Shown here: positions 11,092 through 24,000 of the stretch, in pieces
Numbering within the stretch: the stretch's first letter is position 1
How the letters are laid out: each line of letters starts with the position of its first letter
Source: Heligmosomoides polygyrus polygyrus
Taxonomy: Eukaryota > Nematoda > Chromadorea > Rhabditida > Heligmosomidae
Assembly: GCA_947396885.1 (NCBI GenBank)
Contig: OX377205.1
Coordinates: 98,996,428-99,060,427 of the forward strand
Length of the DNA: 64,000 nucleotides
Reading direction: 5' to 3'
The notes under the pieces: model-generated
The model's input: the letters and a program-made list of their open reading frames with translations, nothing else
What the model was told of the DNA's origin: nothing
Database searches by the model: none
Translations under genes and position numbers: made by a program

Positions 11092-11600
11092 GGGTGTTAT
11101 TCACGAAGGTTCACTTGCAGTTTTGATGAATCGCAGCCAGCACGCAAATGCCCAAAATGAACTCGAAACGTCAATTTTCTATGCCATTTTCCTTCCTTAA
11201 AGATGAGTAGATTGCAAGCTACAATAACAGGCTTAGACTGAGGATGTTTCCGTTGAAATAAACAAAATCGGTTGAAGCAGCTGCAGACTCATGCATATTT
11301 TCCTGCCAAATTTGGTATCAAATGAATTGTCGCAGCCAGGAGAAGGTCACAAACAGCAAGAAAATAAATTTAAATTAGGTTTAAGAGTTTTAAAATTCAA
11401 CTGGGCGGCAATATTTGCGCCTGGGGACATAATTAAGCGAGACTCGGCGACGGTGTTGGGTCGGGTCAGAGTAATTAGGACCCTCCTTAATTGCGGCACT
11501 GGTTTTCAGGCTTCCATCCACTTTTTAATGGCGGTTACATGCCCATTGGTAGGTAGGATGATGCTAGGAGCGCTTGCAAATTTTGGTGATAAAGGCTTTA
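11092..11600. repeat. Arm B of long inverted repeat, second part
   Basis: Starting with the target duplication GGGT, this is the inverse of 1 to about 513 of the window, including the stretch ACATGCCCATTGGTAGGTAG (11538-11557). Similarity fades just after 11600, as expected if arm A continues left of the window. Confidence 0.8.
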
Positions 11601-11983
11601 CTTTGAACAAAGTTATCATGATGCGGCGCAAAAAACGCGTTTTTGCGTCGCAAACGTCGTTTGGTTGAATGTTTAGCGGCGGTACTGTATGCCCACCCTC
11701 GCCGATTGGTCAGTTCCCTCGCTGGGAACGCCGCCTCACCGTCTAGTCGCTTTCAACTTCCCTCATGTTCTGTATCGTCGCCAATCATCTCCTATATGCT
11801 CACCTTTGTTTTTGCGCATTTTTTAAAAGATTTTTCGTCGCTTTAATGTATTGTTATAAAGCATCAGGATTACTACTAACCACGACGATGATCTGCGTCA
11901 AATTTTCCACGTTTCAGCTGCTACTCGTCGTTCTCGCCGCACACACTGGTGACTGCGGTTCGCCTTCCGGACGTGCGTGAGCG
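11601..11983 (+). promoter_or_regulatory. Upstream region of the GRDP-like gene
   Basis: This is unique sequence between the inverted repeat and the first exon. It contains an inverted CCAAT (GATTGGTCAG, about 11703) and a direct CCAAT (GCCAATCATC, about 11779). A TTTCAG acceptor at 11912-11917, 66 bases before the ATG, could serve a 5'-UTR intron or spliced-leader trans-splicing if the organism is a nematode. An in-frame TGA (11978-11980) precedes the start codon. Promoter function is inferred from position only. Confidence 0.4.
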
Positions 11984-12085
11984 ATGACGCAGCCTCCGGA
12001 ATACGCGGCCGCCGCGGCGGCGCTGCGGTCAACGCCGGCGCAGATGACCGCCGGCATCTCCATCGACCTCGTCGTCGCTGCGCAG
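11984..12085 (+). CDS. GRDP-like gene, exon 1
   Basis: It carries 34 codons from an ATG preceded by an in-frame stop. An Ala-rich leader is followed by [11 protein letters not shown], the start of the conserved family region (plant homologues have an Ile/Val-Asp-Leu-Val-Ala-Ala-Ala motif here). The donor is CAG|GTGAAT, phase 0. Surrounding DNA is GC-rich. Confidence 0.8.
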
Positions 12086-15000
12086 GTGAATTCCGGCGCC
12101 TGTTCCGCCGGGCTTTTCGCTTTTTTCGACGCTCCGCCGATCGATAAGGGGGCTCGGTGGAGAACCTGCTGCCTTCGGGGCTATCCGTCATTCTCCTGAT
12201 TTTAAAGCGCTCTGCAGCGAGTAGCGGGGGAAACGCTCCGGAACGGCGGGAGAGGAAGAGCGTGTCAGGCGTGGAGCGGCGATTCGAAGGGCAGAAGCGC
12301 ATGGCGGGAGACTGCTGGACAATCAGTGTCCGGAGAAGGGTACAGCTCCGGCTTCTGAATACACGCCTAACAGGAGCCCACGGTAGGTCGAAAATTGCCG
12401 GCGATACTGGCTGCCAAGATCCTTTGGACAATTTCTTGCCATCGAAGGTCAATCCCATGCTTCAACACAGAAGAAAATTCACGTTGAATTGGACACTCTT
12501 CTAAGCCTAACTAGGGAAGGGTTTAGACCTCCTTCGGAACTTCAAGTAGAGACCAGCGTCATTAGAAAGAGCTTGGAATGCTGATTACGATTTGTCAAAA
12601 TTGCAAAATGAAGCTCCAGACCGAGCTGTGATCTGTTGAAGTTGGATGGACCATTACGGTTTACGGTAGCGGCAGCCTTAGTCACCCGCATCGTATCCTA
12701 CCGTATCCCACCGCAATACCGAAAGCGGGCGTCATATTCGAGACTAGTACCCCAAATAACCCCCATAGAGGAAGTCTGGGCGAGATCCTTGATCATGGCC
12801 TCAACAGCATTAGCCATGCGTACCTTACGAAACCTATCGTAATCGGCCGAAATTTGAAAAACGGATGTCAGATTCGTGATCGACACCCCAAATAGCCCCC
12901 TTGGGCGAAGTTTGGGTGAAAACGGCTTTGGACTTCTCCTTGACCTCTGCCGGAGTTGTGAACATATTATGTAATACTATATAGTAGTGTCAGCCGTTTC
13001 TTTGGCTCATTCTCTAACCACAAGATTTGGAGCTTCAAAGTGAATCCGCTGCGGAAACGCTCCTTGCTTTTTTTGGAACACCACACACCCATTGTCATAA
13101 TTCAGAATAAAAGGTCATTTCGAAGAGAAATCATGTGCAAAAATGACGGCAGCGAGGGGAATCGAACCAGTGACCTCATACGCGACACGTCGGAGCGCTA
13201 CCACTGCGCCCCGTCACCGTTGGCGAGCCATTCTGACGGAGGCCCACCGCTCACCGCTCTCGCGCCAACTCCAGTCTTCAGTCTGGCCCGCACATCTTCA
13301 ATAGGTCACAACTCGCTCAGCAGTTTCTCTTCGAAGATTTTACGCCGTTATTCATAGTCAGGGTTCCGAGCTCTTTCTAATGACGCTTATCTCCACCTGA
13401 AGTTCCATGGAAGGTCGAAACCCTGGTAAGAGTTTTTAAATCAAAACGAACTCTTCCAAATCTCAATGAGCCTCCTCTACATTAAATCAGACACGCTCCA
13501 AAAACTTGGCAAAATTTTTTGTTCAAGGAATTTTTTAAATTTAATATTGTTTGGTTTTTAAATTTATTAAAACCTTTTTTGAAATTTTAATTCACTTCGC
13601 AATAAGTGAACGCATTGTTTGAGATTTTATGAAATTCTCATTTTTGAGGAAAAGTAATGGTTTAAAGCTTGTATTAAAGAGCAGGAAGGTGACCAAGAAA
13701 GAGATTGCGCCATGCACTCGTCCAAGACGTCGCGATTTTTATTCGAGTGACAACAAACGTTTTGATGGAGTTTCACACTTTTAAACGATACAACATAATG
13801 AGAGCAACTAAGCGCGACAAACGCTGAGGAAGAAGAAGAAAAACAAACGATACAACATAATAATATAATAAAACAATTGTAAAGAGCAAACATCCTTATT
13901 TAGATGCTTCATATTTACTTATTTATTATTACATGAACATCAACGATACAGATAAGCAGCACTTGCACTACCAATCGAAGAGGAATAGCGTCGAGCTTTC
14001 AGAGTTCATGGCGCGATCTGGTCTGTTAATGCATTTTATATGATTGCGCCTTTGCTGTGCTTTAAGACAGGTTTTAGTTTTTTATCTTTTCTCAAAAAAC
14101 AAAAATTTAATAAAATTATTACATTTATTGGGGCATGTGGATAAGGATAAGGATAAAGGGAGGCGTTATTCAATCCATTTTTGGGATGCGCCACGCATTC
14201 TACTTCTACGGGATGTCGTGGAGGCGACATGAATGCGTATTTGGCCATACAATGACTTGCGGTGGCCAGCCGATGAACAAGTCAGCGCTCTATCCTTCCC
14301 AGACAAGTCTGGCACCGATTCGCCGACCCCGGAGGGATGGAGGGCTTGGTTGGCTGGGCGGGAAATCCGAACCAGGAACCTGGTATCGGGTGCACGCGAC
14401 AGTCGGCGCCTCCTCCGACTGCGCTACACGCGCCCCTGGGGCAGGTGAACTAAAAAATTTCAAAGAATGTTCTACTAAGTTTTTCTTGAACAAAAAGATA
14501 ATTCAGGCCTTTTTGAAGAGTCTGTAGTTTAACCTGCCTGAAGGTCATTTCGATTTGGGGGAGTTCACTTTAATTTGAAAAGCATCAAGTTTCTTGAGAA
14601 GAGCCTCCAGTTTCATTTGAAATGTTTCCATTTCGACGTGGAAATGGTACATATTTATTTATTTATTTATTTATTTATTTATTTGTCAACGTCAAGAAGA
14701 CGGGCTTAACAGTTTGGTGATAGAAAAGAAACAGCAACACCATGGTAGAAAAAAAAACATAAGCTTAACAGATCATCACATTAGCAAGTTAGCAAGCGGC
14801 AGCGACATCCGTTGGCAGCATAAAAGAGAAATATGTAGGTTTACTTTAGTTTTTGCTTCCTTTTCTTGGTTTTTGAAGAATTCTAGCTCAATTTGCGAGA
14901 GGGCCAAAACAATTGGTGTTGAGTTGTATGTATGACAACAACCTCCAGTTTACTAATATGCACGGTCTTAATGGCAGCGTGGCAGCGAAGCTAATCTGCT

Positions 15001-18000
15001 TGTCCGCATCAGCCAGCTATGACGCCCAGAGGTAGATGCCAGAACTTCGGCACATGGGTACGCTGGCCGCCCCATGGAACTGACATCTAGGACAAGCAGC
15101 AATTTAGATCAGACAAAATCCACAACGCGCTGCACTCTGCCACCAGAGAGGACAATTGCTAGTACCTTAATGTAAAAGCCCAATCGCAAATCATGTAGAT
15201 CTAAAGTCATTTCAAAAACTAGGTGTACTACCAAGGAAAGTCGCCTCTTTTGAAAAACAAAACAAACAGAAAAGGGCGAAGTAAAGCATTCAAAAAGGCG
15301 AAATCGATGTAGAAGCCAGAGCAGCGATCAGATAAGACTGAGATGTAGCTGCAGAGCGTGAGCAGGATATTTATGTAGTTTCCTAAACAGCAACGCATTT
15401 AAACGAAATGAATGTGAATGGAAGAAGAAAGGAAAGAGGTATTTTTATCCCAATGCGCCAGTTAGCGGAGCAGCACCATGACCACGAATGATGATAGCCT
15501 GATATCTCGCCTATTTGACGTCGGGAATTCCTAAAATATGCAAAATATCAATTCTGTTTAACCGTTCTTTGAAGATTTTGCTGTTCTCTGAATTTAACAC
15601 ATCAGCCGGCAAATGTCGAATCCATCTTGCCCCTCGATAGCAAATAAAATTGAATAACTGCGCATACTTTCTTTTGTGAATTGTGGGGTAGTGGAGATTG
15701 AAGCCGTTGGATCTTAGCCCACAAGGCCTGAAGATCCAATATTTGCTAGCACGCAGATTAAGTTCGCCGCGAAGTATTTTGAAGCAGAAAACCAGATCTG
15801 AGGTTATCCTTCTGCGCAGTAGTGAAGTGAGACCCAGCAGTTTTAGACGCTCTCCATAACACGGCATATCTCTCGAAAACCTACCTTGGTGTAAGCGACT
15901 GTAAACAAGTCTCGTAAAAGTTTTTTGAACTTTTTCAATTTTAAGTATGAGATTTTTGGCGGTAGGACTCCAAACTTGCGAGCAGTACTCCAGATGAGGG
16001 AGAACGTACGCCTTATACAGTTTGACAAGAACGTCAGGTTTATCACTGCACACATTGCGAAAAATTAAGTATAGTGCAGCATAGGCTTTCCGAGTGGATT
16101 CATCAACATGACTCGAGAATTCAAGTTTGGAGTCGACAATCACACCAAGGTCCTTAACAGTCTCACATTGAGTAAGGGCTACATCACAGATAGAATAATC
16201 AGCGGACTGTCCTTCACCAATGTGTAGTACAAAGCACTTGTCGGGATTTATAGTTAAGCCTAGATCTAAAGCCCAGCTATTCAAATTGCTTAATGCATTT
16301 TCAAGTGCTAAACATGTTTCAGTACGCTTATCTCTGTCATATATTCCATAGATTTTGATATCGTCAGCATAGGCCTGGAGCTTTATGTTTTCGGAACTTT
16401 CGATAACATTGGATATGCCAGCTGTATAAAGTAGAAATAGTAGAGGTGAAAGAACGCAACCCTGCGGTACTCCACTAACACAAGAGTATCTTTCGGAAAA
16501 TTCATAGCCAACTCGAACCGTCATAGACCTGTTCTCAAGATAAGAAGCGAACCACTTTAAAAGCGGACCATCTACCCCTAAAGAGTTCAATTTCAAAAGC
16601 AATTTTGAATGACAGACTTTATCAAAAGCTTTAGATAAATCTATATAGACGACGTCTACCATTTTACCTAGATTTAGCGCTAGCCTCCAATCATGCAAGC
16701 TGTCTATAAGATTCGTAACCGTGGAAAGTCCTGGAAGAAAACCATGCTGCTCTGGCGAAATAGCCTTAATTCTGGGTAACCAGGTCAACAGCTTCTCCCT
16801 TATAATGCTTTCCATAACTTTGATAGAAGCAGGAGTTATGCTAATGGGACGAAATTGCGATACCGATTGCGGAGCTGCTACTTTAGGGATAGCAGTTACA
16901 AGTGCATGCTTCCAAACCTCTGGAACCTCACCGAGCGCCATCGAGATGTTGAATATATCCGCCATATCGTTATCGTATCGACATATCGATCGTTTTAGTT
17001 TCTCGAAGACCATCTGTTGATTCAAGCTCTTTTCACAAGGTTGTATGCCCCAGAATCTCCACCGCTATATATCCTTTTTTTTGGCCACAGTTACATCTGC
17101 AGTTGTATAGCGTCCTTCAAAAAAGTGAATGAAGTAAAGTAAGGTGACGATGACGTGAATTCCCACTCTCCTTCCGTCTCCCGAAAACGATCCTCCAGAA
17201 GCTTCAGCTCTGAAACCTCGCCTAGTTCCCTATTCATAGCCGACTGGAACGCATGCTATCGCATAAGGCATGCATTCAGTTCTATTTCAAGGCGCTCTTT
17301 GTGGCGGTGTTTTCGTGCGGTGTGTCGTTGACGACGTGCGAGGTCTCACGTGCCCGATGGGCGAGAGGTACTGGAGATGAAGCGCCGAGTCATGCATGCG
17401 CAACTCTGCGGCTGACTGGTCTCCGGAGAGGAGACGTCAGCAGTCCCCTAGAGGGCCAGCTCGTGGTGGATGAGCTCTTGGGGGCGTGCACTTCGGCTTT
17501 GACTGACGGAGACTAGCGGGGAACCCCTCGTGTCGCGGGTCATTCCCTTGTGGGGTGCGCCATGCATTTCACTTCTATAGGCAGCTTGAACAGCTTAAAA
17601 CAGTCAGCACATAGACCAAGGTCGAAGTCGAACCTCCAGTCGATTCTGGGTGAACACGAGGTCCGGCGACTCTTCCAACTGCACTACACTTCTCTCTCCT
17701 GACAACCTCTAGTCTTGAAAACATGCGGAATATATGCAGTAGGACTCAGTTTCTCTCCTTTTCAGCGTGAGGCCAATTTCCTCCGAATGATTGACCGGAA
17801 AGCGCCGCTGCTCTACGAACAGGACGTCGTCGTTCAGGCGATTCGACGATACGAAACATGCTGGTTGCCAATGCAGGTAAGGCGCCTATCTGGTACTTGT
17901 CGGGAAGTTGCCCTGGGCGTGTACAAAGTATCCTTGGGTTCCTTCTGTGCTTGAGTAAGGTAGATAACTTTGACAAGTGGCCAAATACGGGCATACACGA

Positions 18001-21000
18001 GCAGCATTTCACTAGGTACCCCTTTTTTCTACAACTTTTTAATAGCTTTTCTCCATAATTTGTAATTTTTAATGATTTTGGCGCATATTGACAGTTTAAT
18101 TGCTGTAAATGGTGTTTATCCAAGCGAAGAATTTATCACCTGTCCATGTCTATTCCATAGAACTATGTATCTTTCACAACAGTGTGCTATTGGGCTCTAT
18201 AAAACGCATTAAATGGACTTGTCGTTAATGAGGCCTACATGAGGAGGAGGCAATGCGCCGACCAATCACAACCAATCAACGCACGGAACAGCAGCCAATC
18301 AGGGACACCGATCGTGCACGCCTGTTATGAGCTGATGTGCGCCTTCAATATGGTCCTATGGTCCGTTTGGTTAGGTGGTTAAATGCGTCGTCCCACTCTT
18401 TCCATGTAGGCCACATTAACGACTAGTACTACATTTAACGCAGTGGGCCTTACATGGCTTTCTAAATTATACGCAGTTAGCCGGAAATTATTCTGGACTG
18501 AATTACTCTAATTATTATTATATTTATTTATAAATAAAATTATTATATATTTATTAATTATCTAGAATTTTATTTGATTTATTTGTAAATTATTTACTTT
18601 ATTCTTAAATATTCAAGCATTTAGGCGGCTCATCCAGATATGAACGTGATACCGCCGTTGGATGTTCACTGGGTCTGGCACACCCACATGCTCAGCCCTC
18701 TGCATTATCAGGAGGTAGGGAGTTTTAAATATTTCGTGAATTTTTTTTGTTTTTGTCGTTTTCACATTTTGTCTCAATGATCAACCACATCTGTAGTGAT
18801 TGGCTTAAGTGTTCACGCTCCGATAGTCTTCTTCTTCTCCTGAGCGTTTAGTCCCGCGCAGTCGCAGGGTCCGCTGTTCTTGTGATCTGTCGCCACCTCA
18901 TCCTATCTAGGGCGTCATCTGCCGTGGCGCCGACTTCGGCGAGATCTCTCTTGATGACGTCCTTCCATCTTTTGCTTGGGGCTCCTCTCGGACGCTTTCC
19001 GGGTGCCTCGTAATCTAGGGCCAACCTTGTGGGGTGATCCTCTGGTCTTCTGAGGACGTGTCCATACCACCTCAGGCGCTGCTCTCTCATCTTCAGCTGG
19101 ATCGTGGCTGTCTTCATCACTGCCCTAACATCCTCGTTTCGCACCCTGTCCCGACGGGTCCATCCACATGCCCACCTCAGCATCCTCATCTCTGCCGCGT
19201 GCAGTTGCCGCTCCTGCGCCTTACCCAGGGCCCAGCACTCACTGCCGTAGAGGAGGGCAGGTCTTACAACTGTTCTATAGAGCTTGCCTTTGAGCGTCCT
19301 GGAGCATCTACGGTCGCAGAGGATCCCTGTGGACTCCCTCCATTTGAGCCAGGCTGCGTTAATCCGTCCCCTGACCGCCTGGTCCACACTTCCTTCCTCG
19401 GATAGGTCACTTGCGAGGTAGCGGAATTCTTCCACCTTCTCGATCGTTTCCCCTTGGCAGTCTAGGATCGATCCAGCGCACTGCTCAGAGCTGATGAACT
19501 TCGTCTTCTTCACGTTCAGCCGTAGGCCGTTGTCCGCAAGGGCTCTCTGCCACAGCTGCACCTTCTCCTCCAGCTCCTCCTGGTTGTCGGCTACTAGGGC
19601 GATGTCGTCCGCGTAGAGGATCGTTCTGAGAGGGCCTTTCTCAAGGTGGTTCACTATAGAGTCAAGCGTCAGCAGGAAGAGGAACGGGCTCAGAGCCGAC
19701 CCTTGGTGTACCCCCACTGTGATGTCCACTTTCCTTGTCACCCCGTGTGGAGTCCGTATCGTCGCTTTCGAGCCCTCGTACATGTCCCTTATGACCGTGA
19801 TCAGACGTTCCGGGACACCCCTCCCTCGAAGGGCATTCCAGATTACGGCCCGAGCTAGCCTGTCGTAGGCCTTCTCCAGGTCCAGGAATGCCAGGTAGCA
19901 GGGTTTTCGTTTCTCCCGATATTTCTCCATCACCTGACGAGCGATGAAGATGGCGTCTGTGGTGGACCTCTCAGGCATGAAGCCCCACTGCACCTGGGAG
20001 ATGGGTACCATCTCCCTCAGCCTTGAGTCGACCAGTCGTTCGTAGATCTTCATCGTGTGTGAGATCAGTTTGATCCCTCGGTAGTTGGAGCATTCGGAAG
20101 CGTCTCCCTTCTGCTTGAAGATGGGGACTATGCTGCTGTTCCTCCAGTCATCCGGCATCTTACCTTCTTTCGTGATTCTGTTGAGGAACTGCGTCAGCCA
20201 GTTGATTCCGAGGTCCCCGAGCACCTTCCAAGCGTCTACTGGCACACCGTCAGGCCCTGCTGCCTTTCCGAGTTTCATCTTCCGTATGGCCTTGCGAACC
20301 TCTTCTTGCGTCCAGAGTGGGATGGGTCCTTCCGTTGGCTGTTCTTCCTCGGCCTCCCGACGAGGGAACTCCTCGTTCAGGAGTTCCTTGAAGTACTCCT
20401 CCCATCTCTCTCTGACCTCGACCGGCTTCCGTAACACTCTACCGTCAGCACTCTTCACAGTCTTCACTACTCGAATGTCGAGGCTAGCTCTATGACGCGC
20501 CTTGGCCAGGCGGATGGCGAACTTCTCTCCCTCTGGCCCGTCTAGTTTCTCGTACAGGGCATCCATTTCCGCGTTCTTTGCCTTCGCTACAGCTGTTTTT
20601 GCCAGCTTCTTCAGCTTCCTGTAGGCTGTGAGATGCTCGGGTGCCCTGTTTTCTGCCACAGCTTGTAGGCCTCCTTCTTCCTCTTCACCGCAGCCTGCAC
20701 CTCTTCGTTCCAGAACCATGCCGATTTATTCCCTCTGGTTCCTCCCTTTGTTTCTCCCAGGGTTTCCTTGGCACATCTCAGGATTGTTTCGGCTACCCTC
20801 CTCCAGGTCTCATTCACGGGACCAGCTGGATCTGGAAGGCCTGCTTCGAGCACTGCCCTTCGTAGCTCGTTCCGCCCTGAACCCCGCAGTCTCCACCATC
20901 GGATCCTGGGTTCCGTCCTCACTTTGGGCCTGGTGGGTAGAGGTATGCTAAGGTCGGCTACCAAGGGTTTATGCTGTGATGCCACGTCTTCTCCCGGAAT

Positions 21001-24000
21001 GACCTTCACATTCCGGACTGTTTTCAGGGCAGCCCTTCGAACCAGGATGTGGTCGACCTCCGTTCTTCTTCCTCCGCTAGCATAGGTCACCTTCTGGCTC
21101 TCCCTCTTCGCGAAGAAGGTGCTACAGACAGCCAGGTCGTGGGCGATAGCCAGATCCAGAATTCGTTCTCCATCCGGGTTTACCAGGCCGATCCCTTTTC
21201 CTCCATGAACCCTTTCCACTCCTCTTCTGCCACTCCCCACATGCCCGTTCATGTCCCCTGCTATGGAGAGGTAATCGCCTTCTGGTACGGACCTTATGGC
21301 TTCCTCGAGCGAGAGGTAGAAGTAATCCTTGTCGTGCTCGGAGCATCCGGTCTGCGGAGCGTAGACAGACATGATGGTCCAGTAACCCTCCTTCGTGTCC
21401 AGCCGCAGTGACATGATGCGGTTGTTTATTCTTTGGACAGCCGCTACTGAATCCTTGAGGGACTCCTCGACAGCTATCCCCACCCCGTTCCTCTTGGTGT
21501 CCTCTCCGTTGTAGTACAGCTTGACCCCTTCTCCGATCTCCTTGGCTTTCGCCCCTTTCCATCGCGTTTCCTGCAGACACAGGACTTGTATCCTTCTGCG
21601 CTTCATCAGGTCAGCCACTTCCCTAGATCTCCCGGTCAGCGTTCCCACATTCAGAGTCCCCAGTCGAACTAGCTTCTTTAGCCGAGGTCGTTCGGCCCTC
21701 GGTAGCCCTCGCATACTGACCACAGAACTCGGGCGGGGGTTCTGTGCGCCACTTCCGGGTGACGTCCTAGCCTTTACACTGATTCTATTGCGACTTGTGA
21801 TCATGGTTTTGTGACGAGGTTTCTCCATCAGCCGGCCTGTCAACCTGGGCCTGACGCTGGAACCGTTGCCATTTTTGCAATTTTTGCAGGGCATGGCGTG
21901 CCCGAGCCGGGAGTCGAACCTGTGACCGTTTGTGCATGAAACTACACTACTAACCACTAGGCTAACTCGGCTCGTTCACGCTCCGATAGTATCGATCGAT
22001 ATTGATTGATGGCCACACTTTGTCTTCTGCCTTTATGTCAACGTCTTGATTCTGAGTCGCTTCTTCACTTCAAAAGGTCGACCGTTGCTAAAAATCGATA
22101 ATATCGATCAATATCGACTGACCGATCGATAGAGGCCATGGTTTGTCTTCTCTCTTCAACATCCTTGTATGATTCTCTTCTTCACTTAAAAAGGTCGACT
22201 GTTGCCAAAAATCGATAATATTGACCGATATTGATTGGCCGATCGATGTTGGAGAAACTTTGTCTCCTATCATATAAGCAAAACATCATAACACTAGGAA
22301 AACAAACAAGTAGATACGTGTCAGCATCATTGCTTCACTTCAAAAAGTCATTTGTTGTCAAAAATCGATAATAACGATCGATAAAATAATTTATATTATC
22401 GATCGATATTGGTTGGCCGGCTGATACTGCACACTTGTTGTTGCAATGCGTTTTCACCGGCCATTATTTTCGCATGATACCAACTTTAAATAGCATGCCT
22501 TCCATCAAACCGATGAAATCAATCGATATTGATTGGCTATTCGTTACTGTTTGCTTGTTCTGATGTCTGTCTGGCCATCCTACTCCCGCTTCACACGACA
22601 ACTTCTGAACAGAAGTCGATAATATCGACTGTTATTGATTGATTGATCGATCGGTGCTATTTATTTGTAGTCAGAATTGATCATATGGCCGTTACATTCT
22701 TGTAACGTGCTTTCACACGGCCATTTCCAAATCGAAATATTGATCGGCATTGATTGGTCGAAAAGACAAATCATTGCTTGAAAAGTCTGTCCATCGACCA
22801 ATACACTGGCGCATGATTCGCATTTTTTATAGCACCTTTCAACACATGAAGCCTTTCCACCGGCCATTAATTTTGCGCGGATAGATGGACAGACGGACGA
22901 ATTTGCTTTTTTATATCTAGCGGAATAATCCACTTATAGGCGGGGCGCGCTGCCAGTTCACCGCGTGTCCGGTGTTTTTGGCCGCGAGGAACGGCACAAT
23001 TAGGCCTCCTCCACCCACCTCGAATTCTGTTTTCGTCGTGCTTTTTATCACTCGGCGGAATTCGATCGCAGAACGCGAAGTGAGTCGGCTGCTCGACGAG
23101 GGACGCCAGGGGATTTCCGTATCGATAATGGCAGGGGTCTTGAGCAGACTGCTCTAATCCCCCGTCGATGGGTGAAAAAGCAAGGAGGATTCAAACACAC
23201 TCTACTTTTTAAAGAAAAAATTCGCAAAAAAAATATTCGATACAACTTTCTGTAAGCCAATCGGGCCTAGAATTTTTCGAGAACGTTGCCTTCTGCTAAA
23301 AATAGTTTGAAGAATGGCAAAAAATAGGGAAATTTTTCTCTAAGTCACTATTTTGATTTTTAGGTACTGGTCGTGAAGTTGGGCAGCATTTTGAAGTGCG
23401 AATGCGCCAGTCAATCAGGCCACATCGAGTGGCCCTGGCGTTGAGAAAGAGCTTGTACGGTCGAAGTCCTGATTGGCTGGCATGTATTTGGTCGATGGTC
23501 AGATTGGCTATGATTGGTTGGCGCGCTTCTAACTCTCAATGCTGCTCAACTTCGCGACATGTACCGATATTTATTTTGAAAATGAGAATTTTAGAAATTT
23601 CTAAACAAAGTGTTTAGGTATTGGGTAAGTGAGCTAAAGCTTCAATAAAAGTCATAGTAATTTTTTTCAATTAAAAACTATTTTAGCTTTTTGAGAGTCT
23701 TTAGTTTAATGGGAGAAAGAGTTAGTTTTGATTCAGAAGGTGTTCAGTTTGTCTTCAAAAGCGTCAGGACTGGCGTGAAAAGTGTCCAATTTGACGAGGA
23801 ATTCGTACATATCGTCGTCAGGCTTTGGATAAACGGCAAACTATCTTTCCTATGGCATGTGGGTCACCTATTCCGAAGCGATTTGACGACGAGAATCATA
23901 AGCTAATCGTAGTTAAAGCTGACTCTATTTTGCGTATGAGTACCAGTTGTTGCCAGCTATTTTTCTGGAAGAAGCTGCTTCTGTAGAATTCATTTGCTGC

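Larger units (their letters stand above)
18828..21973 (-). mobile_element. Full-length RTE-clade LINE with 17-bp target duplication
   Basis: A 3146-bp element bounded by direct repeats GTTCACGCTCCGATAGT (18811-18827 and 21974-21990). The minus-strand 3' end is a short GAAGAAGAAG tail and the 5' end is a tRNA-like sequence (see separate entry). It carries an AP-type endonuclease and a reverse transcriptase in two overlapping frames. The compact size, short simple tail and endonuclease style are typical of RTE elements. It lies antisense in intron 3. Confidence 0.93.

Noticed and set aside
11898..12504. Long ORFs on both strands around exon 1
   Set aside because: GC-rich composition gives open frames; only the short frame 11984-12085 continues the conserved protein and ends at a donor.
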